DNA from: Apilactobacillus kunkeei
GTDB lineage: Bacteria; Bacillota; Bacilli; Lactobacillales; Lactobacillaceae
Assembly (NCBI RefSeq): GCF_005930975.1
Contig: NZ_VBSE01000041.1
Coordinates: forward strand, 1-64,000
DNA: 64,000 nt
Direction: 5' to 3'
Below, one piece after another: positions 26,492-35,036 of this stretch. Under the pieces are notes generated by a model that saw nothing but the letters and a program-made list of their open reading frames with translations, ran no database searches and was not told the origin of the DNA. Numbering within the stretch: the first letter of the stretch is position 1; each line of letters begins with the position of its first letter. The translations under genes and the position numbers were made by a program.

Positions 26492-27538
26492 CTATCCTTG
26501 TCTAGTCTTTTTAAAGTGTTCTTGACGCTTTACGATATCAGCTGGTGGAGTCACCTTAGGAGCTCTATCATCTAATAACCATGTTGCTGCGTAGTGAGTG
26601 TCAGAAACCTTAAAGAATGGTGGTTGTTCAATTGTGTCAATCTTTAATGCGTACTTATTTCTAGCAGCAAATGCATCCCCTACTGGTGGTTCCAATAGGT
26701 CTGGAGGTGTACCCGGGATTGATGGTAGTACATCTTCGTTAGTATCCAAAGTAGGCATTGAACCTAATAGTCCCCAAGTATATGGGTGTTTTGGATTGTA
26801 GAAAATTTCATCAACTGTTCCGTATTCAACGATTTTACCGGCATACATAACTGCAACTCGATCAGCCATACCAGCCACTACCCCTAAATCATGGGTAATG
26901 AAGATGATTGAAGTATTAATCTTTGTTTGCAATTCCTTCATTAATTCCAGAATCTTAGCTTGAATGGTAACATCCAACGCAGTAGTTGGTTCATCAGCAA
27001 TTAATATTTCTGGATAGTTTACTAAAGCAATTGCAATCACAATTCTTTGTCTCATCCCACCTGAGAATTGGTATGGATAATCATTGATTCGTTCTTCGGC
27101 ATTAGTAATACCAACAAGTTTTAACATTTCCAAGGCTTTAGCCATTGCTTTTTCTTTAGATAAACCTTGGTGAATCATTAATGGTTCAGCAACTTGACGA
27201 CCAATCTTCATAGTTGGGTCCAATGAAGTCATTGGATCTTGGAAGATTTCGGCAATTTTGCTACCACGTAGTTTACTTAATTCTTTTTCGTCTAATTTTA
27301 AAATGTCTTGGCCATCGAATTCGATGCTTCCGTCGACAACATCAGCGTTGGTAGCGTTCAAACCCATAATGCTTCGAGTAGTTACTGATTTACCAGAACC
27401 TGATTCCCCAACAATCGCTAGGGTTTCACCCTTCTTTAAATCAAAACTAATGTCACGAATGGCTTGAACAGTACCCGCGTAAGTTTTGAAATTAATTGAT
27501 AAATTTCTAACTTCTAGGATGTTTTCTTTGTTTTCCAT
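26492..27538 (-). CDS. oppD: Oligopeptide ABC transporter, ATPase OppD
   Basis: A 348-aa ATP-binding subunit with Walker A IVGESGSGKSVTTRSIMG, signature FSGGMRQRIVIAIALV and Walker B ILIADEPTTALDVT. The C-terminal oligopeptide/dipeptide transporter extension (HPYTWGLLGSMPTLD ... IPGTPPDLLEPPVGDAFAAR) is complete but lacks the usual Cys of the iron-sulphur-type variants. ATG 27538 is preceded by AGGTG at 6 bases; a GTG three codons earlier overlaps it. Its start nearly overlaps the oppC stop, suggesting coupling. Confidence 0.95.
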   Translation of the reverse strand: MENKENILEVRNLSINFKTYAGTVQAIRDISFDLKKGETLAIVGESGSGKSVTTRSIMGLNATNADVVDGSIEFDGQDILKLDEKELSKLRGSKIAEIFQDPMTSLDPTMKIGRQVAEPLMIHQGLSKEKAMAKALEMLKLVGITNAEERINDYPYQFSGGMRQRIVIAIALVNYPEILIADEPTTALDVTIQAKILELMKELQTKINTSIIFITHDLGVVAGMADRVAVMYAGKIVEYGTVDEIFYNPKHPYTWGLLGSMPTLDTNEDVLPSIPGTPPDLLEPPVGDAFAARNKYALKIDTIEQPPFFKVSDTHYAATWLLDDRAPKVTPPADIVKRQEHFKKTRQG

Positions 27539-27547
27539 TCTTGTCAC

Positions 27548-28567
27548 CTACTCTCTTGATTTAGGGTCAAATGCATCTCTTAAACCATCACCTAAAATGT
27601 TGAATGCAATCATTAATAATGAAAGAACAATTGCTGGAACCCACATTTGATATGGTAAGAATTGGAATGACTTTTGACCATTACTAATCAAAGTACCTAA
27701 TGAAGCTGCTGGAGCTGGAACCCCAATCCCAATAAATGATAGGAATGCTTCAAAGAAGATAGCACTTGGAATAGTGAACATAGTATTAATAATAATCACT
27801 GAAGTTAAGTTTGGTAATAAGTGCTTGAAAGCAATCTTAAATGAACTTTCACCTAGTGAACGTGCAGCTAACACGAATTCTTGACTCTTTAGTTCAAGCG
27901 TTTGTGCACGCACTAAACGAGCCATGTTGATCCAACTAGTAAATGCAATTGCAATGATGATTGCAGGAATACCTGGTTTTAATACCAATAGTAAAAGAAT
28001 CATCACAACTAGGTTAGGAATTGATAGAAGAATTTCGATGACACGTTGCATGAAAGTATCAACTTTTCCACCAATCCAACCCGAAATAATTCCGTAAGCA
28101 ACTCCGATAGTTAAATCGAAGAAAGTAGCAACAACCGCAATTAATAGTGAAATTCTAGTACCAAACAATGTTCTTGCAAACAAGTCACGACCTAAGTAGT
28201 CACTACCTAACCAGAAGTAATGGTTAGCAGCAGCACCTGTATAGGCGTTAACACGTGCACCACCTTGCACCAATGTTCCGTTAAATCCAGGAATATCAAT
28301 TCCAGGAATACGTGGTGGTAAGTTGTTTAAGTTTGGATGAGTTGAAATGCTGCTGAATGCAGGAATCAATGCTGATCCAAATGATACGACAAATAAGAAA
28401 ATCAAAATGTATAGTGAAATCATTGCCGCTTTGTTTTTCTTTAGACGACGCCATGAATCCTTCACAAAAGTAAGAGAAGGAGCCGCGATTTTTTCATTAT
28501 CTAAATGTGCACCATCTGATAATGGTTCAAAGGCGTCTTTTGGTAGTTGTTTTGCTTTATCTGCCAT
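27548..28567 (-). CDS. oppC: Oligopeptide ABC transporter, permease OppC
   Basis: A 339-aa membrane subunit. The N-terminal cytoplasmic tail of about 40 residues is followed by one helix, a long extracellular loop, and five more helices. The EAA loop that contacts the ATPase is visible as VLAARSLGESSFKIAFKHLLPNLTSVII. The end LGDGLRDAFDPKSRE is the OppC/DppC C-terminal signature. It is one base downstream of oppB. Confidence 0.95.
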   Translation of the reverse strand: MADKAKQLPKDAFEPLSDGAHLDNEKIAAPSLTFVKDSWRRLKKNKAAMISLYILIFLFVVSFGSALIPAFSSISTHPNLNNLPPRIPGIDIPGFNGTLVQGGARVNAYTGAAANHYFWLGSDYLGRDLFARTLFGTRISLLIAVVATFFDLTIGVAYGIISGWIGGKVDTFMQRVIEILLSIPNLVVMILLLLVLKPGIPAIIIAIAFTSWINMARLVRAQTLELKSQEFVLAARSLGESSFKIAFKHLLPNLTSVIIINTMFTIPSAIFFEAFLSFIGIGVPAPAASLGTLISNGQKSFQFLPYQMWVPAIVLSLLMIAFNILGDGLRDAFDPKSRE

Positions 28568-28568
28568 T

Positions 28569-29498
28569 TTATTCTCTTCCCCCTGCTACTCTGATTCTTG
28601 GATCGATTATTCCGTACACGATGTCGGTAATTAATAATACGACACATAATAGGAAACAATACATAACTGTAAGTCCCATAATGGTTGGGTAATCGTTTGT
28701 TAACACTGAGTTAACGAATTGTTCACCAATACCTGGAATTGCGAAAATGTTTTCAACAACTAGTGATCCAGTCATGATGTTTACGGCCAATGGACCGATG
28801 ATTGTTACCAATGGGATTAAACTATTTCTTAAAGCATGGTGGTAAATAATACCGAACTTGCTTAACCCCTTTGCTCTTGCTAATTCAATATAATCTGAAC
28901 TTAAAACGTCAACCATTTCAGTACGTACAAAACGTGCTGATTCGGCTAATGGCATTGCAGCCAATGCTAATGTTGGAAGAATTGTGTATGCAAATCCACT
29001 CCAACCGGCGATTGGTAGTAATCCCCACTTCAAAGCAATTACATATTGTAGTAATACTGAGAAGACAAATGAAGGAATTGAAATTCCTAGAATTGAGATG
29101 ATAGTAGTTGAAGTATCAACCCAAGTACTCTTCTTGATTGCCCCGATAGCACCAACAATGATACCAGCGATAACACCGACAACCATTGCTTGAGCACCCA
29201 ATAGAAGTGATGGTCCCATACGACTTGAGATTAGGTATGAAACTGGTTGATCACTGAATTGGAATGATGTTCCAAAGTTACCATGAACAGCGTTCACTAG
29301 GTAACTAATATATTGTTGCCAAACCGGTTTATCCAAGCCGTATTGTTTTAACACCATGTAACGTTCGGCTGGGGAAAGTTTGGCTTCGTTAGTCAATGGT
29401 GTTCCTGGCATTAACTTCATTAAGAAGAACGTCACAGTCACAACTATGAATAACGTTAATAACAAGTAAAAAACTCGTTTTGCTAAAAACTTAACCAT
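28569..29498 (-). CDS. oppB: Oligopeptide ABC transporter, permease OppB
   Basis: A 309-aa membrane subunit with six helices. The N-terminal helix MVKFLAKRVFYLLLTLFIVVTVTFFLMKLMPGTP is the OppB/DppB hallmark, and the EAA loop is YIELARAKGLSKFGIIYHHALRNSLIPLVTIIG. The protein ends with DIVYGIIDPRIRV, also typical. It lies downstream of oppA, separated by a 130-base spacer with a strong hairpin (29546-29597). Confidence 0.95.
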   Translation of the reverse strand: MVKFLAKRVFYLLLTLFIVVTVTFFLMKLMPGTPLTNEAKLSPAERYMVLKQYGLDKPVWQQYISYLVNAVHGNFGTSFQFSDQPVSYLISSRMGPSLLLGAQAMVVGVIAGIIVGAIGAIKKSTWVDTSTTIISILGISIPSFVFSVLLQYVIALKWGLLPIAGWSGFAYTILPTLALAAMPLAESARFVRTEMVDVLSSDYIELARAKGLSKFGIIYHHALRNSLIPLVTIIGPLAVNIMTGSLVVENIFAIPGIGEQFVNSVLTNDYPTIMGLTVMYCFLLCVVLLITDIVYGIIDPRIRVAGGRE

Positions 29499-29545
29499 AT
29501 TTTTTTATCCTCACAATCTTTCGGGAAAATGCCCCTTTATGTACG

Positions 29546-29597
29546 GAAGAGTTTTAGATTCGACTATATTCATTATAGTAGTTATCTAAAACTCTTC
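29546..29597 (-). promoter_or_regulatory. Long hairpin between oppA and oppB
   Basis: Perfect 14-bp inverted repeat GAAGAGTTTTAGAT (29546-29559) and ATCTAAAACTCTTC (29584-29597). It encloses an inner 6-bp stem ACTATA/TATAGT with a 5-base loop. No T run follows on the minus strand, so it is not a standard terminator. The position after the substrate-binding-protein gene fits a mRNA-stabilising or processing hairpin that keeps oppA transcript in excess over oppBCDF. Confidence 0.6.
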
Positions 29598-29628
29598 TCA
29601 ATGAAAAAACTTAATTTAATTTAACTTT

Positions 29629-31260
29629 TTACTTTTTTGAAATTGTAGCATCTCTAAAGTCAGTTGATAATCCTGTAGGGAAGAATTGTACTCCACTTAC
29701 ACGGGGTTTGATTACATTTGGTTGAACCTTGTGGTATAGAGGAATTACACCTTGATCATTCATTAGGATTTTTTCAGCGTTTACAAGGTCATCCCAACGT
29801 TTTGCAACATTGTTTGAATCTGAACCTTCGGCATTTTTAACCAATTCATCGTATTTAGCATTACTCCATTTCCCGTTGTTGTATGAACCATCAGAAGTGA
29901 ATAATGACATAAATGAAATTGGGTCAGGGAAGTCAGCGTACCAACCACTAACTACCATATCGAATTGACCATTTTGCGAACGACTTAATCTAGTTTTATA
30001 AGGAACATTTAGAGAAGAAACTTTTAGACCATGAAGGTTAGCAAATGCAGTTTGTAGGTATTCTGTTGTGCTCTTACCTTGTGGTGTGTCATCAGCTAAT
30101 AATGTAAAGTTAATTGACTTCTTACCAACTTCCTTTAAACCCTTAGCCCATAGTTTTTTAGCTTCGGACACATTATAAGAAACACCAGTTTTGGTCCCAG
30201 CTGCTTTTGTAAAATCAACACCCTTGTATTGTGACATACCAGGAGAAACAAGTCCTTGAGCAGAAGTGGAACCATCACCCAAAGTATCTTTAGTGAATTG
30301 ATCTCTATCTATTACAAGTGATAGAGCTTTTCTAATGTTAGCGTTCTTAAAGTATGAATCCGCCTTTTCATTCATTTCTAGATAGAATGTACTTGCCTGT
30401 TTTACGTTATGTAATTCAGAACTTGATTTGTACTTACCAACTTGTTGTTGACCAACTAATGTAGTTTCGTCAAGTTGACCAGTTTCATATTGGTTTAATG
30501 CAGTGTTAGCATCTTTTTGAACACTGAATTTAATACCAGCAACCTTAACCTTGCTTGCATTGTAGTATTCTTTGTTCTTAACCAAAGTCCAAGTATCGTT
30601 TGTACCATTCCAACCTTCAACCTTGAATGGTCCATTGTACAACATTGCTTTACTGTTTGTAGCATAAGCAGAACCATATTTTTCTACGGTCGCTTTATCT
30701 TGAGGGTAGCAAGCAGCCATCGCAACGATGTACTTGAAGTATGATTGAGGTCTGTTAAGTGTAACTACAAGTTTGTAATCACCTTCAGCTTTAACACCTA
30801 ATGATGAGACTGGTGCCTTTCCTGCTGAAATTTCTGTCGCATTCTTAACATGATCTAATAAGTATGAATATTGTGAAGCAGTCTTAGGATTTACAGTACG
30901 TTGCCAACCATACACAAAATCATTGGCGGTTACAGGCTTACCATTACTCCACTTTGAATGACGTAAGTTGAATGTATATGTTTTACCGTCTTTTGATACC
31001 TTGTAACTTTCAGCAACACCTGGCTTAATAGTATTATTAGGTCCATTTAATAATAAACCTTCGTTACTATTACCAACCATTACCATGCTTTCACTATCTG
31101 TTAATTTTGAAGCATCTAATGTATTTAATCCAGCTGATTCTTGCCAATTAATATACTTACTTGTGGATTCTTTTGAAGAATTACCACAAGCTGCTAGTAG
31201 GAATGCTGATGCTGCACCAACAACCCCTAGCTTTACTACGGATCTCATTTTCATTTCCAT
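29629..31260 (-). CDS. oppA: Oligopeptide-binding lipoprotein OppA
   Basis: A 543-aa extracellular substrate-binding protein, family 5. The lipoprotein signal peptide ends in LLAAC with C25 as lipidation site. Conserved family blocks include YTFNLRHSKWSNGKPVTANDFVYGWQRTVNP and IRKALSLVIDRDQF, and the C-terminal GWYADFPDPISFMSLF. It delivers peptides to OppBCDF, feeding peptidases such as PepX and PepI encoded nearby. The start may be the third residue (ATG 31254), eight bases after GGGGG, rather than ATG 31260 only two bases after it. Confidence 0.93.
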   Translation of the reverse strand: MEMKMRSVVKLGVVGAASAFLLAACGNSSKESTSKYINWQESAGLNTLDASKLTDSESMVMVGNSNEGLLLNGPNNTIKPGVAESYKVSKDGKTYTFNLRHSKWSNGKPVTANDFVYGWQRTVNPKTASQYSYLLDHVKNATEISAGKAPVSSLGVKAEGDYKLVVTLNRPQSYFKYIVAMAACYPQDKATVEKYGSAYATNSKAMLYNGPFKVEGWNGTNDTWTLVKNKEYYNASKVKVAGIKFSVQKDANTALNQYETGQLDETTLVGQQQVGKYKSSSELHNVKQASTFYLEMNEKADSYFKNANIRKALSLVIDRDQFTKDTLGDGSTSAQGLVSPGMSQYKGVDFTKAAGTKTGVSYNVSEAKKLWAKGLKEVGKKSINFTLLADDTPQGKSTTEYLQTAFANLHGLKVSSLNVPYKTRLSRSQNGQFDMVVSGWYADFPDPISFMSLFTSDGSYNNGKWSNAKYDELVKNAEGSDSNNVAKRWDDLVNAEKILMNDQGVIPLYHKVQPNVIKPRVSGVQFFPTGLSTDFRDATISKK

Positions 31261-31309
31261 TACCCCCGATTTCCTTATTAAAGAGTTTTTGTTTAAAAGG
31301 ATTGTGAAA

Positions 31310-31339
31310 ATAATACCACCATTCTATTATAAAGTGCAA
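31310..31339 (-). promoter_or_regulatory. Promoter of the opp operon
   Basis: Minus-strand TTGCAC (31334-31339), 18-base spacer, TATTAT (31310-31315). The rest of the 311-base intergenic region 31261-31571 is AT-rich, and holds only a TATAAT -10 box for hflX at 31539-31544; I see no riboswitch or T-box in it. Confidence 0.6.
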
Positions 31340-31571
31340 TACTTTTTCTAATTTATTTCTAATTTAGTTGAATGTTTGTATCTTAAAAAGTAAATAAAAT
31401 ATTAATTTATCAGGCTATTTAGATACATTAAATAATCTAATTATTATACAAGATATGCTCATAATTCTATTAAAACTCTCTAATTTTTATTAGGTTTTCT
31501 CTTTTTTATAACCATTCTTATTAATGATACGTAAATGGTATAATGGATAAAAATAACAAGGAGGTATTCAT

Positions 31572-32843
31572 TTGGATACAGAACAACAAACTGCTGTTAT
31601 CATCGGTTTAAACCTAGACAATGAGCAATTCGAGTACTCAATGACTGAATTAGCTGCCCTATCTGAAGCTAATAACCTAGAAGTTGTGGCTCGTCTGGTT
31701 CAAAAGCTAGATCATCCCGATAAAGCCACATACTTCGGTAAAGGTAAAGTTGAAGAACTAAAGATGACCGTCTTGGATAAAGACGCTGACATGGTCATTG
31801 TTAACGATGAACTATCACCTAGCCAAATCAGAAACTTAGAAAAACAAACTGAAACAAAAATCATCGATCGTACAGGTCTAATTTTAGAAATCTTTGCCAA
31901 CCGTGCCAGAACTCACGAAGCCAAACTTCAAGTTCAATTAGCCAAGTTGCAATACCAACTACCCCGTTTGCACACCAGCGCTAGTCAACGACTAGATCAA
32001 CAAACCGGTAGCGGTGGTGGTGGATTTACCAACCGTGGTTCCGGTGAATCTCAACTCGAATTAAACCGTCGTGTCATTGAAAAGGATATTTCTCACATCA
32101 AACAAGAACTAAAGGATATCCAAAAATCAGACTTAACCCAAAGAAAGCAACGCGATGGTAAAAACATCCCTACTGTGGCCTTAGTTGGATACACCAATGC
32201 CGGTAAGTCAACCATCATGAACCAACTGGTTAACCGCTACGGTGAAAACCAAGAAAAACAAGTCATGGTTAAAAACATGTTATTCGCTACCTTGGATACC
32301 AGTGTTAGAAAGCTAGTATTTGATGACAATAAGACAATGTTGTTATCTGATACCGTTGGTTTCGTAAGTAAGTTACCTCACCAATTGGTGAAGGCCTTCC
32401 GTTCTACTCTGGCCGAAGCTGCTAATGCAGATCTATTGGTCCAAGTAGTCGACGAAGCCGATGAAAATAAGGAACTAATGATGAAGACCACCGAACAAAC
32501 ATTGAAGGAAATCGGGGTCGAAAACATCCCAATGATTACCGTCTTCAATAAGGCCGATATCTTAGACGAACCTCGTCCCCAACGTGCCGGTGACAACCTA
32601 ATCATGGCAGCACTTGAAGAAGACTCCATTGATGAATTAGTTCATATCATTAGGGAAAATAGCTATAAAAATTACGTCACAGAAGAATTCTTAATTCCGT
32701 TTGATAAAGGTGACATCGTCAACTACCTAAATACTAAGGCCAACGTGCTTTCAACCGAATATGTTGCCGAAGGAACCAAGGTTAAAGCTGAACTAACCGC
32801 AGTTGACAGCCAACGATTTAAACAATATCTTATTAATAACTAA
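31572..32843 (+). CDS. hflX: GTPase HflX
   Basis: Ribosome-associated GTPase of 423 aa that splits stalled or heat-damaged 70S ribosomes. The N-terminal HflX domain holds YFGKGKVEELK and the basic coiled coil after LDQQTGSGGGGFTNRGSGESQLELNRR. G1 is GYTNAGKST from residue 206, G3 is DTVGF, and G4 is NKAD. The start is TTG 31572 with AAGGAGG upstream; no ATG lies nearby in frame. The azlCD genes follow after 25-76 bases with no terminator in between. Confidence 0.95.
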   Translation: MDTEQQTAVIIGLNLDNEQFEYSMTELAALSEANNLEVVARLVQKLDHPDKATYFGKGKVEELKMTVLDKDADMVIVNDELSPSQIRNLEKQTETKIIDRTGLILEIFANRARTHEAKLQVQLAKLQYQLPRLHTSASQRLDQQTGSGGGGFTNRGSGESQLELNRRVIEKDISHIKQELKDIQKSDLTQRKQRDGKNIPTVALVGYTNAGKSTIMNQLVNRYGENQEKQVMVKNMLFATLDTSVRKLVFDDNKTMLLSDTVGFVSKLPHQLVKAFRSTLAEAANADLLVQVVDEADENKELMMKTTEQTLKEIGVENIPMITVFNKADILDEPRPQRAGDNLIMAALEEDSIDELVHIIRENSYKNYVTEEFLIPFDKGDIVNYLNTKANVLSTEYVAEGTKVKAELTAVDSQRFKQYLINN

Positions 32844-32868
32844 TTTTTTTCTAAGGATGTGATGAGAT

Positions 32869-33576
32869 ATCGACAATCAACTAACTGCAAGGTCAGCAAT
32901 TAAAGAAAGTATTCCCACAATGTTTGGATACATTGGAATTGGACTAGCCTTTGGAATTATCGGAAAATCGCTTGGTTTTAGCCCCTGGCTTGTCGCCATC
33001 TTATCATTGACTGTTTATGCTGGATCAGCACAATTCATTTTGGTATCAATGATGGCTTTGCATAATCCAATCTTTTCGATTGTGCTAGCAATTTTTCTGG
33101 TAAACTCCAGAATGATTCTAATGAGTATCACCACCGCACCATATTTCAAAAATGATTCGATGTTAAAAAATATTTTAATTGGTTCTTTTTTAACCGATGA
33201 GAGTTTTGCGTTGGGTATGAACAAAGTTAACTACACAGATAATCAGTTAACGTTTACCTGGTTCAATACCGCTAACATCGTCTCTTATCTAACCTGGGCT
33301 GGTGCCTCATTTGTCGGCGCAGTTGCCGGTAGTTTCATCCATAATCCCTACGCGATTGGATTAGACTTTGCCCTTGTTGCAATGTTTATCGGATTATTAT
33401 ATCTACAAGTGATTGCCAAAAACGGTATGCCATTGAAACTAAAGCTACTGATGATTTTAATCACCTTCATCATGGTATTTATTGGATTAATCTTTATTCC
33501 AAGCAACCTATTAATCCTACTAGTAACACTAATTACTTGTCTGATTGGAGTGATTATCAAACATGTCTTCTTTTAA
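32869..33576 (+). CDS. azlC: AzlC-family branched-chain amino-acid exporter subunit, apparent ATC start
   Basis: Large subunit of the AzlCD exporter, a membrane protein with about seven helices. The first canonical ATG in frame is 32920, but translation from it would begin inside TM1 and drop about 17 residues (IDNQLTARSAIKESIPT) that look like the family N-terminus. The frame upstream of 32920 has no ATG, GTG or TTG before a stop at 32863. An extended Shine-Dalgarno match AAGGATGTGAT (10 of 11 to the anti-SD) ends 5 bases before ATC 32869. I annotate that ATC as the likely start; 32920 is the alternative. The gene overlaps azlD by 14 bases. Confidence 0.75.
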   Translation: MDNQLTARSAIKESIPTMFGYIGIGLAFGIIGKSLGFSPWLVAILSLTVYAGSAQFILVSMMALHNPIFSIVLAIFLVNSRMILMSITTAPYFKNDSMLKNILIGSFLTDESFALGMNKVNYTDNQLTFTWFNTANIVSYLTWAGASFVGAVAGSFIHNPYAIGLDFALVAMFIGLLYLQVIAKNGMPLKLKLLMILITFIMVFIGLIFIPSNLLILLVTLITCLIGVIIKHVFF

Positions 33577-33886
33577 TTTCACGCTATTAACCATCATTGG
33601 ATGTACCTTAGTAACATGGCTTTCACGTGTATTGCCATTCATCCTGTTAAAGAAATTTAAACTATCAAAAACTGTTGAAGAGTTTCTAAGTTTCGTCCCC
33701 ATCGTGATCATGGCAACGTTGTGGTTCTCACAACTATTCGTCCAACACCTGGGACACTTACCTTCAATTAATTGGGAAAACCTAATCGCATCAATTCCAT
33801 CAGTTATTGCTGCCATCATCACCAAGAGTTTATTAGTAGTCGTGATTGTTGGGATTATCTCATTAGCAATCATTCGATTAATATAA
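33563..33886 (+). CDS. azlD: AzlD-family branched-chain amino-acid exporter subunit
   Basis: A 107-aa protein with four hydrophobic segments and the family opening LLTIIGCTLVTWLSRVLPFILL (conserved T-x-x-x-R-x-x-P in TM1). It is the small partner of AzlC and overlaps its gene by 14 bases, so the two are translationally coupled. Together they would export leucine, isoleucine or valine, balancing peptide-derived surplus. Confidence 0.87.
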   Translation: MSSFNFTLLTIIGCTLVTWLSRVLPFILLKKFKLSKTVEEFLSFVPIVIMATLWFSQLFVQHLGHLPSINWENLIASIPSVIAAIITKSLLVVVIVGIISLAIIRLI

Positions 33887-33890
33887 ATAA

Positions 33891-33923
33891 AAAAAGACCT
33901 AACTTTACGTTAGGTCTTTTTTT
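33891..33923. terminator. Bidirectional terminator
   Basis: AAAAAGACCTAAC/GTTAGGTCTTTTTTT with an 'tttac' loop, between azlD and the convergent guanylate-kinase-like gene. Confidence 0.87.
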
Positions 33924-34476
33924 AGATTGTTTTAATTAATTCATCAACTTGGTTTTGCGCTTTTTGCCAATCATTATTTTCAATTACTGTTGCGACATCT
34001 TTCAAATCATCTGGGATTTCGATATCGCGTTTGTATTCATTGCTGCTAATTCTTTGATTAACACGTTCAATGTCATCACCGCGTTTAATCATTCGTTCAC
34101 GTAAGATAACCGGGTCATTGACTTGGACAAACCAAACGATTGCTTGATCCCCTAGTTTTTCCTTATATGTAGATGCACCCAATGTATCTAAGACAATAAT
34201 TGCTAAATCATTTTTGGACCATGCTTCGTTAATGCCCTCCATTGAGGATCCGTACTTGGCATTTGAATATTCAACGTGTTCCAATAAATGCAATTGATTA
34301 AATGATTCGTTATTTTCAAAATAATAATCAATACCATTTTGTTCACCATATCGTGGTGCTCTTGTGGTATGTGTAATTACTTTAGCTGCGTGGTATTTGT
34401 CAATCACGTAGTCGCGAAGAGAAGTCTTACCACTTCCTGCCGGACCGGTAATCACTATTAATTTCTTTGCATCCAT
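33922..34476 (-). CDS. Guanylate-kinase-like nucleotide kinase
   Basis: A 184-aa P-loop kinase. P-loop GPAGSGKTS is at about 10-18, and the GMP-binding motif THTTRAPRYGEQNGIDYYF is well conserved, followed by HVEYSNAKYGS and the basic lid ERMIKRGDD. It resembles Gmk but is shorter and more divergent than a housekeeping guanylate kinase, so it may be a paralogue. It lies three bases behind a Nudix hydrolase gene, and the two form an operon of nucleotide-handling enzymes. Confidence 0.8.
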   Translation of the reverse strand: MDAKKLIVITGPAGSGKTSLRDYVIDKYHAAKVITHTTRAPRYGEQNGIDYYFENNESFNQLHLLEHVEYSNAKYGSSMEGINEAWSKNDLAIIVLDTLGASTYKEKLGDQAIVWFVQVNDPVILRERMIKRGDDIERVNQRISSNEYKRDIEIPDDLKDVATVIENNDWQKAQNQVDELIKTI

Positions 34477-34479
34477 TGG

Positions 34480-34896
34480 CTATCCCAGCTTTTCTACGAT
34501 GTATTCGTTAGTCTGTTTCAAAATGTCTTTTAGGTTATCGAAGGTAACAATCTCCATTGCTTCCTCAAAAGGAGCCCAAACATAGTCGCTGATTTCTTCA
34601 GCTTGTAGCGTTACTTTATCACTATCGACTTGAGAAGTATAGAAAGTAACCACTTTATGATGACCATTTTTCATGTCATAGTTTGCATCAATACTAAATT
34701 CGGTATCAATAGTGGCGTTAATGCCGGTTTCTTCCTTAATTTCTCTAATTGCTGCTTGTTCTAACGTTTCATCGCCTTCAACGTGGCCCTTAGGGAATCC
34801 CCAGAAGTCACTAGTAGCACTTTTTTCTAATAGGTAGACTGGCTTATTATCAACTACACGGTACACGATGGCACCTCCGTCAATCTCTGTTACCAT
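34480..34896 (-). CDS. Nudix hydrolase (Ap4A-hydrolase-like)
   Basis: A 138-aa enzyme. The Nudix box GHVEGDETLEQAAIREIKEETGI is complete (G-x5-E-x7-REUXEEXGU). The early GGAIVYRVVDNKPVYLLEKS and WGFPKGHV segments are typical of diadenosine-tetraphosphate hydrolase types. I chose ATG 34896, six bases after GGAGGG; the frame extends ten codons through that site. It is upstream of, and three bases from, the guanylate-kinase-like gene. Confidence 0.87.
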   Translation of the reverse strand: MVTEIDGGAIVYRVVDNKPVYLLEKSATSDFWGFPKGHVEGDETLEQAAIREIKEETGINATIDTEFSIDANYDMKNGHHKVVTFYTSQVDSDKVTLQAEEISDYVWAPFEEAMEIVTFDNLKDILKQTNEYIVEKLG

Positions 34897-35036
34897 AATC
34901 ATCCCTCCACATTTATTTGCTATCATTATATCATTTTGCTAGATTATCATTAAGTATTTATCAGTAAAACTGAATAGATGTTTTGCTTAATCTGATATAA
35001 TGAAACCAAACCTATACATAAGTTAGGAGAATAATT

